Below, in pieces: positions 27,564 to 35,750 of a stretch of DNA of 64,000 nt. Every line of letters begins with the position of its first letter. Positions within the stretch are counted from its first letter, which is position 1. The stretch is from Flavobacterium azizsancarii (lineage in GTDB: Bacteria > Bacteroidota > Bacteroidia > Flavobacteriales > Flavobacteriaceae): NCBI RefSeq assembly GCF_027980145.1, contig NZ_JAMZNK010000017.1, positions 1-64,000 of the forward strand. The letters run 5' to 3'. Below the pieces are notes generated by a model that was given only the letters and a program-made list of their open reading frames with translations, did no database searches and was not told the DNA's origin. The position numbers were made by a program, and so were the translations under genes.

Positions 27564-27620
27564 ATTGGAAATAATAATTAATTATTTGTGCGTACTTTGT
27601 AAACTATTTAAGTATTAAAA

Positions 27621-28664
27621 ATGAATAAAAAATTTGATAACATATTAGACAACAAATGGTGGCAGGAGGTAGCCGTTGTTGTCTTTTCATTTACGATCTA
27701 TACGTTAAAAAATGACTGGATGTTATTTAGTTCTTTTACTTCCATATTAATGGGTGTGTTTTTCTATCTGGTTTTATACATGCATGCCCAATTCAATCGT
27801 TTCTTTCTTTTACCTATTTTATTCAAAACACAACGTCCTGTAACTTATATCATTTTAACTCTTTTTGGTGTATTTGTCTTTTCGGTAGTTTTATATGAGA
27901 TTACAATGCTCGATATGTTTAGTAATTGTCATCTGTATCAAAATTCTCATCAACGAAGTTATGCGTATCAATTGGCAAGTGTTTTAGGAACTCTGGTTTG
28001 TATTTTAAGTCCTATAATCGTATTTAAATTCTATAGGATTCACAGAAAAAAAACAGATGAAACCTTATTGTTCAACGAAATGCAGCTCAATTCACTAAAA
28101 GGGCAATTGAATCCACACTTTTTATTTAATACCTTTAATACACTTTACGGAATAAGTTTGGAGTTTCCCGAAAGAACGCCGGATTTGATCATGAAAGTGT
28201 CGCAATTAATGCGTTATCAGCTCGAAAGCAATAATAAGAAATGTGTTTCTCTTGAAGATGAACTGGAGTTTATAAACAGTTACGTACAACTCGAAAAAGA
28301 AAGGGTAGGATACCGTTGCGAGATTACTTATGATTGTAAAATCGATAACGAGAATGCCTATAAAGTATCGCCGATGCTGTTGATTGCTTTTATCGAAAAT
28401 GCCTTTAAACACGGGACTTGTGCGATTGAGAAATGTTATGTCAGAATTATAATTACAGTAGAAAATGGTTTGCTGCATTTGCATGTCGTCAATTCAATTC
28501 CGACAAAAAAGACAGATGTTGTTTCTACTAAAATTGGATTGAAAAATACAATAGAACGTTTGAATTTAATCTATGGTAAAAACTATAAATTAGACATTCA
28601 GGATGGTAATAAGAACACATATATTGTAGATTTGAAGTTGCAATTGAAAAAGTTTGTAGAATGA
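27621..28664 (+). CDS. LytS/YehU-type sensor histidine kinase
   Basis: The 347-residue product has four membrane helices in its first 140 residues and then the His_kinase domain (PF06580 type), with the phosphoacceptor motif LKGQLNPHFLFNTFNTLYGI (His166). The ATPase domain has the N-box IAFIENAFKHG and KIGLKNTIERLNLIYG. There is no extracellular sensor domain, so the signal may be membrane-borne or cytoplasmic. Its stop overlaps the next ATG by four bases (ATGA), coupling it to the LytTR regulator. Confidence 0.92.
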   Translation: MNKKFDNILDNKWWQEVAVVVFSFTIYTLKNDWMLFSSFTSILMGVFFYLVLYMHAQFNRFFLLPILFKTQRPVTYIILTLFGVFVFSVVLYEITMLDMFSNCHLYQNSHQRSYAYQLASVLGTLVCILSPIIVFKFYRIHRKKTDETLLFNEMQLNSLKGQLNPHFLFNTFNTLYGISLEFPERTPDLIMKVSQLMRYQLESNNKKCVSLEDELEFINSYVQLEKERVGYRCEITYDCKIDNENAYKVSPMLLIAFIENAFKHGTCAIEKCYVRIIITVENGLLHLHVVNSIPTKKTDVVSTKIGLKNTIERLNLIYGKNYKLDIQDGNKNTYIVDLKLQLKKFVE

Positions 28665-29359
28665 GAGAACCCAAAAAATGTATAATTGTAGATGATGAAC
28701 CGGCGGCACATTATGTGTTGGCGAATTATATAAAGCAAAATCCACAATTAGAGTTGGTTTTTCAGGGCTATAATGGCATCGAGGCAATGGATTATCTTCG
28801 TGAGAATCCTGTTGATTTAATGTTTCTCGATATCAATATGCCCGAGATTTCAGGAATGGAATTGCTAAAGATTATTCCAACACATCCTAAAACCATTTTG
28901 ACAACGGCTTATTCTGAATATGCGCTCGAAAGTTATGATTATGGTGTAATAGATTATCTCTTAAAACCTATTTATTTTCCAAGGTTCTTAAAAGCAATTG
29001 ATCGTTTTTTTGCTACCGAGGGCGCAAAAATAAAAACAGAAGAAACAGTTGTGAATTCTGTGAATGTAAAAGTCGATGGTTATTTTATGGATATCGAACT
29101 TGATCAGCTTTTATTTGCGCAGAGTTTTGGTAATTATGTAAAATTGCACACAATAAAAAGAACCTATTTAGCCTCGATTACAACAAGCGAATTGGAAAAA
29201 TGTTTACCTGAGAAAAATTTCATGCGCATTCATAAATCATATATCGTAGCGCTGGATAAAATCGAAGCAACAGACAAAGATTTTGTGGTCATTAAAAATG
29301 AAAAATTACCGGTCGGGATTACCTATAAAAGGGAATTATCCGACCGGATAAAAAAATAA
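28661..29359 (+). CDS. LytTR-family response regulator
   Basis: The 232-residue product has a receiver domain with Asp57 (LMFLDINMPEISGMELLK), DDE at 11-13 and the lysine in YLLKPIYFPRFLKA. The LytTR DNA-binding domain (about 135-230) includes LLFAQSFGNYVKLHTIKRTY and FMRIHKSYIVALDKIEA. It is the cognate regulator of the upstream LytS-type kinase. The divergent RND operon is the nearest candidate target. Confidence 0.93.
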   Translation: MREPKKCIIVDDEPAAHYVLANYIKQNPQLELVFQGYNGIEAMDYLRENPVDLMFLDINMPEISGMELLKIIPTHPKTILTTAYSEYALESYDYGVIDYLLKPIYFPRFLKAIDRFFATEGAKIKTEETVVNSVNVKVDGYFMDIELDQLLFAQSFGNYVKLHTIKRTYLASITTSELEKCLPEKNFMRIHKSYIVALDKIEATDKDFVVIKNEKLPVGITYKRELSDRIKK

Positions 29360-29401
29360 AACTCGAAATAAGATTGCTTACTAATTCAAATTATTTCAAA
29401 T

Positions 29402-29436
29402 AAAGCCTGTGATGATGTTTTTCTGACAGGCTTTTT
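29402..29436 (+). terminator. Terminator of the LytS/LytTR operon
   Basis: AAAGCCTGT pairs with ACAGGCTTT, followed by more T. The left flank has A residues, so it may also act on the convergent DUF4386 gene. Confidence 0.8.
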
Positions 29437-29466
29437 AGATTCTGGTTGAGTTTTATTTAATATATA

Positions 29467-30183
29467 TTATATGCATTTTTGTTTCCAGACGGGTAGATTT
29501 ACTCCTTTGAAAATCAGCCATAAACTTAATGTTAATTCTGCAATCAGACATGGCATTAACAAAATTATGCCGGAAAGCTGCGGAACAAGAATTAAGGCAA
29601 AACTATTGAACAGATAACAGATCCCTGCTATTGTCATTAAAACGCCAATTATCTTTGGAAAGTATCCTGATTTAAAAATTAAATATCCTTCAATAAGACA
29701 AACAAACCCAAAAAAGATTAATCCAACCCCAAATCCAAAATCATGCAGTTTGATCGACAGATACGATAAAGTATGCAATTGATCCGGAGTAAATGATTTT
29801 AGATAATCAGCGTCGCCCAGAAAGAATAATGCGGCTAAGAGATTTAATTTATTAGCAGCCAAAACGGCTGTTTGTATCAAATTGAATGACAAATTAATTA
29901 AGGCCAGTTTCCTGCTTACCGGTTTTAAAAGGTAATAAAGCAGGATCATTACAGGCAAATCGCAAATTTGCATAATCAGATCAGCCGTAATCCCTATTTT
30001 CCATAAAAATTGAGAATGTATAATATTATTTGCTGTTGCAGCAGCATCACCTGAAACAAACAGTTTATTTCGAACAAAAGTCTCTGCAAAGAATCCCATG
30101 ATGATAATTATGAGATATAGCATTCCTGCAATACGAGCATAATTTTGCGGTGAACTTTCGAAATTCTTAAGACTAAATTTCAT
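29467..30183 (-). CDS. DUF4386 family membrane protein
   Basis: The 238-residue product has about six membrane helices and the DUF4386 N-terminal pattern NYARIAGMLYLIIIIMGFFAE, then the LFVSGDAAATANNI loop and DLPVMILLYYLLKPVSRKLA. The function of the family is unknown. It is monocistronic, convergent with the LytTR operon and divergent from the PepSY-like gene. Confidence 0.8.
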   Translation of the reverse strand: MKFSLKNFESSPQNYARIAGMLYLIIIIMGFFAETFVRNKLFVSGDAAATANNIIHSQFLWKIGITADLIMQICDLPVMILLYYLLKPVSRKLALINLSFNLIQTAVLAANKLNLLAALFFLGDADYLKSFTPDQLHTLSYLSIKLHDFGFGVGLIFFGFVCLIEGYLIFKSGYFPKIIGVLMTIAGICYLFNSFALILVPQLSGIILLMPCLIAELTLSLWLIFKGVNLPVWKQKCI

Positions 30184-30333
30184 GGTTTTTGTGGTTGTGG
30201 TTTGTTATAAGACGGTTAATTTCGAATAATGTTACTATTTGTTTTAACATTTCTTTTATAAATTAATTTTTCTCAAAATAAAGTAGTAATTTTAATACGT
30301 TATTTAGCGAATGTCAATTTAAAACTCAGGATC

Positions 30334-30807
30334 ATGAAAAATCTTTTTTTATTTATTATCTTTTTATGCAGTAGTTTTATAATAGGACAAAATGGAGTTT
30401 CTCCGGATAAAGCAGTTACTCCGCCGGAAAAAGTTTTATATACTTTTCAAAAAGAATATCCCGGCAAAACGCCCACCTGGACAATGAAGTATGTTGGCGA
30501 CGATGATGATGAAATTCGTTACGAAGCCAAATTCAAAACCAATGCGACTAGCGAAGCATTAGCAGTTTATGATAATTTGGGTGTTTTAAAAGCCTTTGAA
30601 TCTCAGATTGCGCTGAGTAAACTTCCTGCAAAAGCTCAGGCATACTTAAAGAAAAATTATCCTGCCAAAGCCATTAAAGAAATTGCAGTTGTGGTAGATG
30701 ATAAAAATAAGACAACATATGAAGTAGAAATACAAAAAGACTTGAAATTCTATGATGTTGTGTTTGATAAAAATGGAGGTTTTGACGTGATTGTCGAAAA
30801 AGATTAA
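30334..30807 (+). CDS. Secreted PepSY-like domain protein
   Basis: The 157-residue product has a signal peptide (MKNLFLFIIFLCSSFIIGQ) and a mature part of two PepSY-like halves: the first around FQKEYPGKTPTWTMKYVGDD with RYEAKFKTN, the second around AQAYLKKNYPAKAIKEIAVV with TYEVEIQKDLKFYDVVFDKN. This matches the small BLIP-like/PepSY-like proteins (PF11396 type) common in Bacteroidota, probably periplasmic. Their role is poorly defined. No operon partner is evident. Confidence 0.75.
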   Translation: MKNLFLFIIFLCSSFIIGQNGVSPDKAVTPPEKVLYTFQKEYPGKTPTWTMKYVGDDDDEIRYEAKFKTNATSEALAVYDNLGVLKAFESQIALSKLPAKAQAYLKKNYPAKAIKEIAVVVDDKNKTTYEVEIQKDLKFYDVVFDKNGGFDVIVEKD

Positions 30808-30845
30808 ACCAGAATACTTACTAACTCAATATATTTCTAAATGAC

Positions 30846-30878
30846 AAATCCGACAGATTTTGCAATCTGTCGGATTTT
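30846..30878 (+). terminator. Terminator-like hairpin
   Basis: AAATCCGACAGATT pairs with AATCTGTCGGATTT, a 14-bp perfect stem, followed by TGTTTTTT. It is placed to end the PepSY-like gene and perhaps also the convergent dehydrogenase transcript. The CCGACAG stem recurs in the next hairpin. Confidence 0.75.
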
Positions 30879-30906
30879 GTTTTTTAGGATATTAAGTATT
30901 ATGAGC

Positions 30907-30939
30907 AAACCCGACAGGTTTCAAAAACCTGTCGGGTTT
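30907..30939. repeat. Second CCGACAGG hairpin
   Basis: AAACCCGACAGGTTT faces AACCTGTCGGGTTT in a 14-bp stem. It is a sequence relative of the hairpin 60 bases to its left. With the first it forms a tandem pair of hairpins between convergent genes. Confidence 0.65.
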
Positions 30940-30985
30940 AACACTATGATTAATTAACAATCAACAATTAATAATTCACAATTAA

Positions 30986-31750
30986 TTAAAGCATCATTCC
31001 GCCTGAAACTTCAATACGCTGTGCATTTACCCATCTCGCATCTTCGGTACATAAAAAAGCAACGACACCGCCAATATCATCAGGTAAACCAACTCTTCCT
31101 AAAGCTGTTACAGATGCTATTTGTTGGTTCATTTGTTCATTATCACGAACAACCCCGCCGCCAAAATCTGTTTCTATAGCACCAGGAGCAACTACGTTTA
31201 CTCTAATTTTTCTTGTGCCTAATTCTTTTGCCTGATATCTTGTCAGAGTTTCAATAGCACCTTTCATAGCGGCATAAGCAGCATAACCAGGAAATGAAAA
31301 ACGAGCCAGACCTGTAGAAATATTCACAATTCCGCCACCGTCATTTAAGAAGATCAACGCTTTTTGAGTTAAGAAAAATGGACCTTTGAACTGAATATTA
31401 GTCAATTGATCAAATTCAGTCTCAGTTGTTCCAACAAATGAATTATGGATTCCTATTCCCGCATTATTTACTAAAAAGTCGAATTTATCTGTTTGGAAAG
31501 TACTTCTTAAAGCCTCTGAAACTTGATTAAAAAAGCCATCAAAAGTTCCTGAATCCGCCACATTCAATTGTAATGAAGCTGCTTTTTGTCCTAAACCTTC
31601 AATTTCTTTTACCACAGCATCAGCTTCGTCTTTTTTGCTGTTGTACGTAATGATAACGTCGATTCCTTTTTTTGCAATTGCGATTGCCATATTTTTTCCT
31701 AAACCTCTGCTACCACCGGTAACAAGAGCTATTTTTGTATTTACTGCCAT
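30986..31750 (-). CDS. Classical short-chain dehydrogenase/reductase
   Basis: The 254-residue product is an NAD(P)-dependent oxidoreductase of the classical SDR type: TGGSRGLG (11-18) binds the cofactor, NNAG sits at 95-98, catalytic Ser145, Tyr159 and Lys163 (YAAMK) are present, and the VVAPGAIETD segment follows. TGG with arginine at residue 15 hints at NADPH. The closing WVNAQRIEVSGGMML is typical. The substrate is unknown. A second SDR gene in the same orientation lies about 290 bases upstream, and an AraC gene beyond that. Confidence 0.88.
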   Translation of the reverse strand: MAVNTKIALVTGGSRGLGKNMAIAIAKKGIDVIITYNSKKDEADAVVKEIEGLGQKAASLQLNVADSGTFDGFFNQVSEALRSTFQTDKFDFLVNNAGIGIHNSFVGTTETEFDQLTNIQFKGPFFLTQKALIFLNDGGGIVNISTGLARFSFPGYAAYAAMKGAIETLTRYQAKELGTRKIRVNVVAPGAIETDFGGGVVRDNEQMNQQIASVTALGRVGLPDDIGGVVAFLCTEDARWVNAQRIEVSGGMML

Positions 31751-31874
31751 TTTATATATGTTTTAAATTTTATTTATTATTGAATTAAAAATTGAGAATT
31801 AAAAATGTATGCCACAGATTAAAGGATTAAATAGATTATAAAATCTGCTTGATCTTTTAAATCTGCGAGAAAAA

Positions 31875-32018
31875 AATTAAACACATAGAAACATAGATTT
31901 TATTTTGAGTTAAAAAGATTGTAAAAGAAACTAGTTTCTAACACATAGCTATGTGAATTTAAATAAATGAAATGCCTTTTTTAAAGTTGCTAAAAGCTAT
32001 GTTTCTATGTGTTTAATT
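31875..32018. repeat. Inverted repeat with perfect 22-bp arms
   Basis: The arms (31875-31896 and 31997-32018, core AAACACATAGAAACATAG) are perfect inverted copies enclosing 100 bases. Two internal palindromes lie between, GAAACTAGTTTC (31927-31938) and CACATAGCTATGTG (31942-31955). The element fills half of the gap between the two SDR genes. Confidence 0.7.
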
Positions 32019-32036
32019 AAATTATGTTCCATCAAA

Positions 32037-32762
32037 TTAATTAGAATGCAATGCGTTAAATGAAGCTTTTAATTCCGGAACACTTGCGTTTATTCTTGTT
32101 GCACTGGTTCCAAAAGTAAGTTCATCTTTTCCTTCTTTCAATTGCTCAAAAATAGAGATGATAAAATCACTTACGCTTGGATGTGCGTCATGCAAACCAG
32201 GAGCTCCCAAATCTGTATTTAGTGCCGGAGGAATAATTTCGATCACTTCAATGTTTTTTGATTTCAATATATGACGAAGTGAAATTGTAAACGAACGGAA
32301 AAATGCTTTAGTAGCTGAATAAACCGGAACTTTTGCGAAAGGCGAAAGTGCCAATCCAGAAGTCACATTCATTACGGTCGTAAGCGATTTTAGCTGAATA
32401 AAAAGTGACGTTAAATGTAACGGAGCTTCAATATTGGTAGCAAGTTCTGTTTTAGCACTTTCATAGAAATCAGCATCCGTAACCGACACCCATTTCTGGA
32501 TTCCTGCGTTGTTAATTAAAACATTCAAATCAGGATGATTTTCTGCAATCCATTCGTAAAGCGCTATACGCTCAGATTCGATTGCTAAGTCACATGCTTT
32601 TGTAATTACGGCTGGGAATTTTGCCTTTACTTCATTTAAAACAGACTCTCGTCTGCCGCAAATAATTACAGTGTTGTTTTCCTGAATAAATCTTTCGGTT
32701 AAGCCAAGTCCAATACCACTTGCGCCACCTGTTATTAGAATTTTGTTATTTGATAAGTTCAT
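32037..32762 (-). CDS. Short-chain dehydrogenase (DltE-like)
   Basis: The 241-residue product has the glycine motif TGGASGIG (11-18), NNAG at 84-87, and catalytic Ser135, Tyr148 and Lys152 (YSATK). The N-terminal form ILITGGASGIGLGLTERFIQ and the short C terminus resemble the DltE-type SDRs of Bacteroidota. I start at MNLSNNKILI; ten further codons upstream add no known structure. The AraC regulator gene on the same strand upstream is a plausible controller. The substrate is unknown. Confidence 0.85.
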   Translation of the reverse strand: MNLSNNKILITGGASGIGLGLTERFIQENNTVIICGRRESVLNEVKAKFPAVITKACDLAIESERIALYEWIAENHPDLNVLINNAGIQKWVSVTDADFYESAKTELATNIEAPLHLTSLFIQLKSLTTVMNVTSGLALSPFAKVPVYSATKAFFRSFTISLRHILKSKNIEVIEIIPPALNTDLGAPGLHDAHPSVSDFIISIFEQLKEGKDELTFGTSATRINASVPELKASFNALHSN

Positions 32763-32965
32763 CTTTTTCGTTCTTTTAAATTGATAGGACAAAGGTAGGA
32801 GCGAAGTAGGCTTAGGGAATTGTAAATATCAAATCGATGTTTGCGAAATTCAAACCAAGGGAAGAAAATAAATCTAAAAATAAATTCTAAAAAATAAATT
32901 CCAAATTCCAAAACTTGGTGTTCAACTTTGTCAAAGTTTAAAACTTTGACAAAGTTTTCCAAAAT

Positions 32966-33055
32966 CTATATTCTATATTCTATGATCTATATTCTATGAT
33001 CTATATTCTATAATCTATATTCTATAATCTATATTCTATGATCTATATTCTATAA
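32966..33055. repeat. 14-bp tandem repeat abutting an AraC gene stop
   Basis: ATCTATATTCTATG/ATCTATATTCTATA is repeated six times plus a partial unit, differing only at the last base of each unit. The array ends at the AraC stop codon. It is not a CRISPR: there are no spacers. Copy number is likely to vary between strains. Confidence 0.8.
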
Positions 33056-33979
33056 TCAATTCCTGAATGCTAAAGGCGTATAGGTTGTTTGTTTTTTAAA
33101 GAAGTTAGAAAAATGCGCCAGTTCCTCGAAACCCAATGAAAATGCGATTTCAGAGATATTCCAATCGGTTTGTTTTAGGAGTACTTTTGCTTCATTGGTT
33201 AATCTGCTGCTGATGAGTTCAGTGGTGGTTTTTCCGGTGTTTTCTTTTAAAACTTTATTTAAATGATTCACATGAACGGATAATCGTTCGGCGAAATCTT
33301 TGGCTGTTCTCAGTTCTAATCGTTGATTTGGTGATTCTATTGGGAATTGTCTTTCCAGTAATTCAGCAAATAAAGAGGAAACTCTTGCTGCCGAATTATG
33401 TTTGGAATACAAAGCGGTTATAGGCTGCAATTTTTGCCCAAAGTGAATTAACTCCGCCACATAATTTCGGATTAAATCATATTTATAAATATAATCAGAA
33501 TTAATTTCTTTTTGTATTTTGTTGAAAATCAATTCCACTTCGGCAACTTCTTCATCCGTAAGCTGAAAAATAGGATATCCGTCTGATGCAAAAATAGGAA
33601 GTTCATCTAAGTCAATTCCGCTTTTGTTTTTGGATAAAAACTCACTTGTAAAAACACAAAATTGTCCGGATTGATTGGTGTCTTGCGGAAGATAATTATA
33701 AGGAATTTTTGGTGTAGCAAATAAAAGCCCCTGTTTGTTGATTTCGATTATTTTATCGGCATATTCAGCTCGATTTTTACCTTTTATCAAACTGATTTTG
33801 TAGTAAGCACGTCGATCATATGGCATCCCGGGTTTTCCCTGCATTCTTTCCAAAAGTTCTTTAATATCAAAAACATTAAAATGACCAATTTCTTTTTTAA
33901 TGTCGTTGGGTAATAATGAGCTTGGTTCTACAGAAGAGCCTTCGGTAATATCCTGGTAGAATGAATCTAGTGATTTCAT
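33056..33979 (-). CDS. AraC-family transcriptional regulator
   Basis: The 307-residue product has an N-terminal sensor region (cupin-like, about 35-130, with YYKISLIKGKNRAEY and GLLFATPKIPYNY) and a C-terminal AraC DNA-binding domain (about 205-307). Its helices include LSVHVNHLNKVLKENTGKTT and ISEIAFSLGFEELAHFSNFF, then KKQTTYTPLAFRN at the very end. It precedes the two SDR genes on the same strand, a common pairing. Its stop codon abuts a 14-bp tandem repeat array. Confidence 0.88.
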   Translation of the reverse strand: MKSLDSFYQDITEGSSVEPSSLLPNDIKKEIGHFNVFDIKELLERMQGKPGMPYDRRAYYKISLIKGKNRAEYADKIIEINKQGLLFATPKIPYNYLPQDTNQSGQFCVFTSEFLSKNKSGIDLDELPIFASDGYPIFQLTDEEVAEVELIFNKIQKEINSDYIYKYDLIRNYVAELIHFGQKLQPITALYSKHNSAARVSSLFAELLERQFPIESPNQRLELRTAKDFAERLSVHVNHLNKVLKENTGKTTTELISSRLTNEAKVLLKQTDWNISEIAFSLGFEELAHFSNFFKKQTTYTPLAFRN

Positions 33980-34302
33980 AAGAGTGAATTGTAAAATTCA
34001 AATATACGAAAATTAAAAGATTGTTTTTTTAGTTTGAAGTTTCAGGTTGCTTTGCTTTGTGTTTATTTAACCGCAAAGGCCGCAATTTTTTAGTTTGCGC
34101 TTAGTAAACGCAAAGAGTTCGCAAAGCTGCTTGAAGACAAAGCTTTTAGAATTTTATGTTTTTTAGCACGCAGATTTAGCAGATTTAAACGGATTTAAGC
34201 TGATTTTTTTGTTCATTTTTGTCATCCTGAGGAGCGAAGGATCCCAAGATAGCAGTATTTAATAAATAAACTTTGTGTCTTAGTGCCTTTGCGGCAACCC
34301 CA
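33980..34302. repeat. Intergenic repeat mosaic
   Basis: This gap has no gene. It holds AACCGCAAAGGCCGCAA (about 34069) with GCGCTTAGTAAACGCAAAGA, an AGATTTAGCAGATTTAAACGG stretch (about 34168), a GTCATCCTGAGGAGCGAAGG repeat (about 34222) and a TTAGTGCCTTTGCGGCAA repeat (about 34278). All are relatives of repeats seen elsewhere in the window. Confidence 0.5.
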
Positions 34303-34860
34303 TCAAAACAAACTTCCCTGAATTAATTCCGGTTGTGGATTACTGCCAAAAGAAAAACTATCTATTACGAAATATTGCTTTTTAGGTTCTAATTCTCGTA
34401 ATATTATATGATCGCACAAAAAGCGAACATCAATTGTGGTAAATAATTCGTTTGCAATTGCAATATTTTCAGGACTAAGTTTTCTTGCAATAGAAATATG
34501 TGGATCGCTGCTTCTGTCTTTACCAGGTATCAGGAGTGTATCCTGAATTTTTTTCATGATAGATTTCAGTTGTACTTTAGAGTTTTCGTCAGGACCAATG
34601 AAGAATGCACCATTTGGATAAGAATCGAAATGATCTGAATGTACCTGAAAAGGAGTAAACGTATCAGCGATTTTACCCAGCTTTTGTTTGAATTTATCGA
34701 TTTGAGAATCATCAATTTTAAATTCGCAAATTGTAATGTGAGCTACTGAATTTTTGCTGTTGAACCAACCAATTCTGGAAGCCAAACCTTCTTTCATGGT
34801 TTTGATAATTTGTATAATTTCTTCTGAAGGATGAATAACAACTGAATATTTCTTTTCCAT
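34303..34860 (-). CDS. 2H phosphoesterase / 2'-5' RNA ligase-like protein (LigT family)
   Basis: The 185-residue product carries the two HxT/S motifs of the 2H superfamily: AHITICEF (His41, Thr43) and DPHISIARKL (His121, Ser123), spaced as expected for the two-lobed active site. FIGPDENSKVQLKS lies between them. Members hydrolyse 2',3'-cyclic phosphates or ligate RNA ends. Flavobacterial copies are uncharacterised. It may be co-transcribed with nothing; the adjacent small gene upstream on the same strand is 70 bases away. Confidence 0.8.
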   Translation of the reverse strand: MEKKYSVVIHPSEEIIQIIKTMKEGLASRIGWFNSKNSVAHITICEFKIDDSQIDKFKQKLGKIADTFTPFQVHSDHFDSYPNGAFFIGPDENSKVQLKSIMKKIQDTLLIPGKDRSSDPHISIARKLSPENIAIANELFTTIDVRFLCDHIILRELEPKKQYFVIDSFSFGSNPQPELIQGSLF

Positions 34861-34933
34861 TTAAGATTGGATTTTATGCAAATTTAAATTTTAAAATGAA
34901 AACGTATGATCGATACTTTAAAAATAAGGAAAC

Positions 34934-35248
34934 CTAAAGTTTTCCCTTTAAATACAATCTGTGTTCTATTTCTGATTTAAGTAATCCGCTTCCTCCGCCA
35001 AAATGTTCAATTACTTCTACTTCAGGTTGGTGTTTGATGCAAAACGATGTAAAATCTTTTTCGACTTGTTCTTCTATCGCAGAACTTAATAAAACAATAT
35101 CAATTTTGTTGTTTAAGAAATATGTCTGAGCTGTTTTTTCGTCATTGAAAGCTATTGCATTCCAGTTTTCGTAAGCGTTTACCAGTCGTAGTAAAATTTC
35201 CAGGATCGGTTGGTTTTTTCCGAGTATTAAGAATTCATATGTTTTCAT
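34934..35248 (-). CDS. Small receiver-like protein lacking the phosphorylation site
   Basis: The 104-residue product starts at the ATG giving MKTYEFLILGKNQ. Alternating strands and helices (EFLILG, WNAIAFN, KIDIVLLSSAI, EVEVIEHFGGG) look like a CheY-type receiver fold. However, the acidic pocket near the N terminus is absent and the position of the phosphoacceptor aspartate reads SS. The GGGSG loop near residue 88 is unusual for a receiver. I assign no function. It lies 73 bases upstream of the 2H phosphoesterase on the same strand. Confidence 0.6.
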   Translation of the reverse strand: MKTYEFLILGKNQPILEILLRLVNAYENWNAIAFNDEKTAQTYFLNNKIDIVLLSSAIEEQVEKDFTSFCIKHQPEVEVIEHFGGGSGLLKSEIEHRLYLKGKL

Positions 35249-35750
35249 AATCAATATTTTATTTGCAAATTTAGAAGTAAAATAATAGTTTGGACTTAAT
35301 CCAGGATAAGAAATAGAGTTTCTGAGTTTTTAATTTGAATATTTAAGCAATTCAGAAAGTAAGGTTTTTAGCAATTTCTTGAAAAAAGTGTTTTTAAGAG
35401 ATATTTTTTTTTAGAGTTAAATAAACGATAACCTCAGAGAATTAGTGTGTTAGCGTTTTTTGGATAAAAATATTTTGCATGAATGAGGAAAGCCGTAATG
35501 TTTTCTTTAAAGTAGCTTGTAATTTTGTCGCGTAGAAATCGATATAGGTGATGTTTTTTGCCTTTTTAAACAACATTACAGATACTACAGGTTAACTGTT
35601 TTTGGAGAAACATTTTTTTTTTTTGCAATGAAATTTGACATATCCATTTGATGATGGATGGCTTTGTATAAGTTTGCAAGCATACAAAAGTCTAATTTTA
35701 CAGGGTTTTTAGATAACGTTATTTTGTAACAAAGTCTAAAGACCCTTTTT
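35249..35750. other. AT-rich intergenic region
   Basis: About 500 bases between two minus-strand genes. I see a short CCATTTGATGATGG hairpin near 35645 and a 13-T run near 35610, but no reading frame with coding character and no repeat shared with the rest of the window. Confidence 0.4.

Noticed and set aside
32966..33058. Possible CRISPR array
   Set aside because: The 14-bp units are contiguous with no spacers, so it is a simple tandem repeat.
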